A stretch of 64,000 nucleotides of DNA from Psychromonas sp. 14N.309.X.WAT.B.A12 (GTDB lineage: Bacteria > Pseudomonadota > Gammaproteobacteria > Enterobacterales > Psychromonadaceae), in the NCBI RefSeq assembly GCF_030397575.1, contig NZ_JAPNXS010000001.1, positions 248,001 to 312,000 on the forward strand, read 5' to 3'. Below, piece by piece: positions 63,857-64,000 of this stretch. A program made the translations under genes and the position numbers. The notes below the pieces were generated by a model. That model worked only from the letters and a program-made list of their open reading frames with translations, searched no databases and was not told where the DNA came from. Numbering within the stretch: the first letter of the stretch is position 1; the number at the start of each line of letters is the position of its first letter.

Positions 63857-64000
63857 CTATTTAGTCGCATCTGGACGTCTAAATGAATTGATTTGTTTGT
63901 TCACTTCACGACGCTCTTTTGATAATTCTGCACCAGTGATAATGTGATCATCAACACGATCTTCATAATCAGATTGCATGTTTTTAATAATATTAACGAT
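63857..64000 (-). CDS. C-terminal fragment of an unrecognised protein
   Basis: The last 47 codons of a minus-strand gene whose start is outside the window; stop TAG at 63857-63859. The tail reads [20 protein letters not shown], then [20 protein letters not shown], helical and strongly charged, probably a coiled coil. I do not recognise the family. A perfect terminator follows, so it ends its own transcript. Confidence 0.7.
   Translation of the reverse strand: MVNIIKNMQSDYEDRVDDHIITGAELSKERREVNKQINSFRRPDATK

Overview
The window looks like chromosomal core genome from a low-GC, cold-type marine gammaproteobacterium. The lipid A/Kdo genes, the hemA-prfA-prmC-sirB2-sirB1-kdsA order, PfkA, AlaA, MetR, AroG and EpmC are all closest in style to Enterobacterales/Vibrionales/Alteromonadales proteins. 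The AT-rich base composition and gene set make Psychromonas or a close relative my best guess, from recall and not proven. I see no rRNA, tRNA, CRISPR array, prophage, plasmid gene or intact transposase.

Layout. 1-7.9 kb: end of a helicase-like gene, YidA phosphatase, FMN reductase, a membrane methyltransferase, a periplasmic SMP-30-like protein, a PhyH oxygenase, and a MocR regulator divergent from a DUF1127/LysE pair, followed by MsrA. 8-11.2 kb: an unusually long AcnB aconitase behind a Fur-box promoter. 11.3-18.4 kb: accessory transport and regulation, namely a TetR-MFS-HAD operon with two matching operators, a CurA-like oxidoreductase divergent from a LysR regulator, a HExxH membrane protein and NorM. 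18.7-28.3 kb: PatZ, PepN, an outer-membrane barrel, DUF2062 and ComEC. 28.3-31.9 kb: msbA-lpxK-ycaR-kdsB. 32-37.5 kb: a lipoprotein/DUF350/membrane aminopropyltransferase cluster, then a fused ornithine-lipid synthase (OlsF) behind a Pho-box-like array. 37.6-44.2 kb: SulP transporter, an unannotated 41-residue ORF, PfkA, UPF0149, a pseudouridine synthase, XthA, TIGR02647 and BamE. 44.4-51.5 kb: hemA-prfA-prmC-sirB2-sirB1, kdsA, DUF423, rlmM. 51.5-64 kb: VanZ-like, AlaA, MetR, MoeA, AroG, CobQ, an autotransporter-type barrel, PdxH, EpmC, a LMW phosphatase, a YbgC-type thioesterase, PilZ, a phosphopantetheinyl transferase and a partial gene.

How they fit together. Much of the window serves the cell envelope: Kdo synthesis (KdsA, KdsB), lipid A phosphorylation and export (LpxK, MsbA), outer-membrane assembly (BamE), ornithine lipid (OlsF) and several barrels or lipoproteins. 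A second theme is translation: HemA supply is linked to RF1 and its methylase PrmC, with RlmM, Trm112/YcaR and EpmC elsewhere.

The most informative non-coding signals are a family of about 160-bp inverted-repeat elements (two clear copies, one diverged, two fragments), matched operators around tetR, four ATACAGA half-sites between the MocR and LysE units, an 11-bp-phased Pho-like array before olsF, a Fur box before acnB, and a small ORF at 39288-39413. Several gene starts were moved downstream to the codon that has a Shine-Dalgarno sequence or matches the known family N-terminus.
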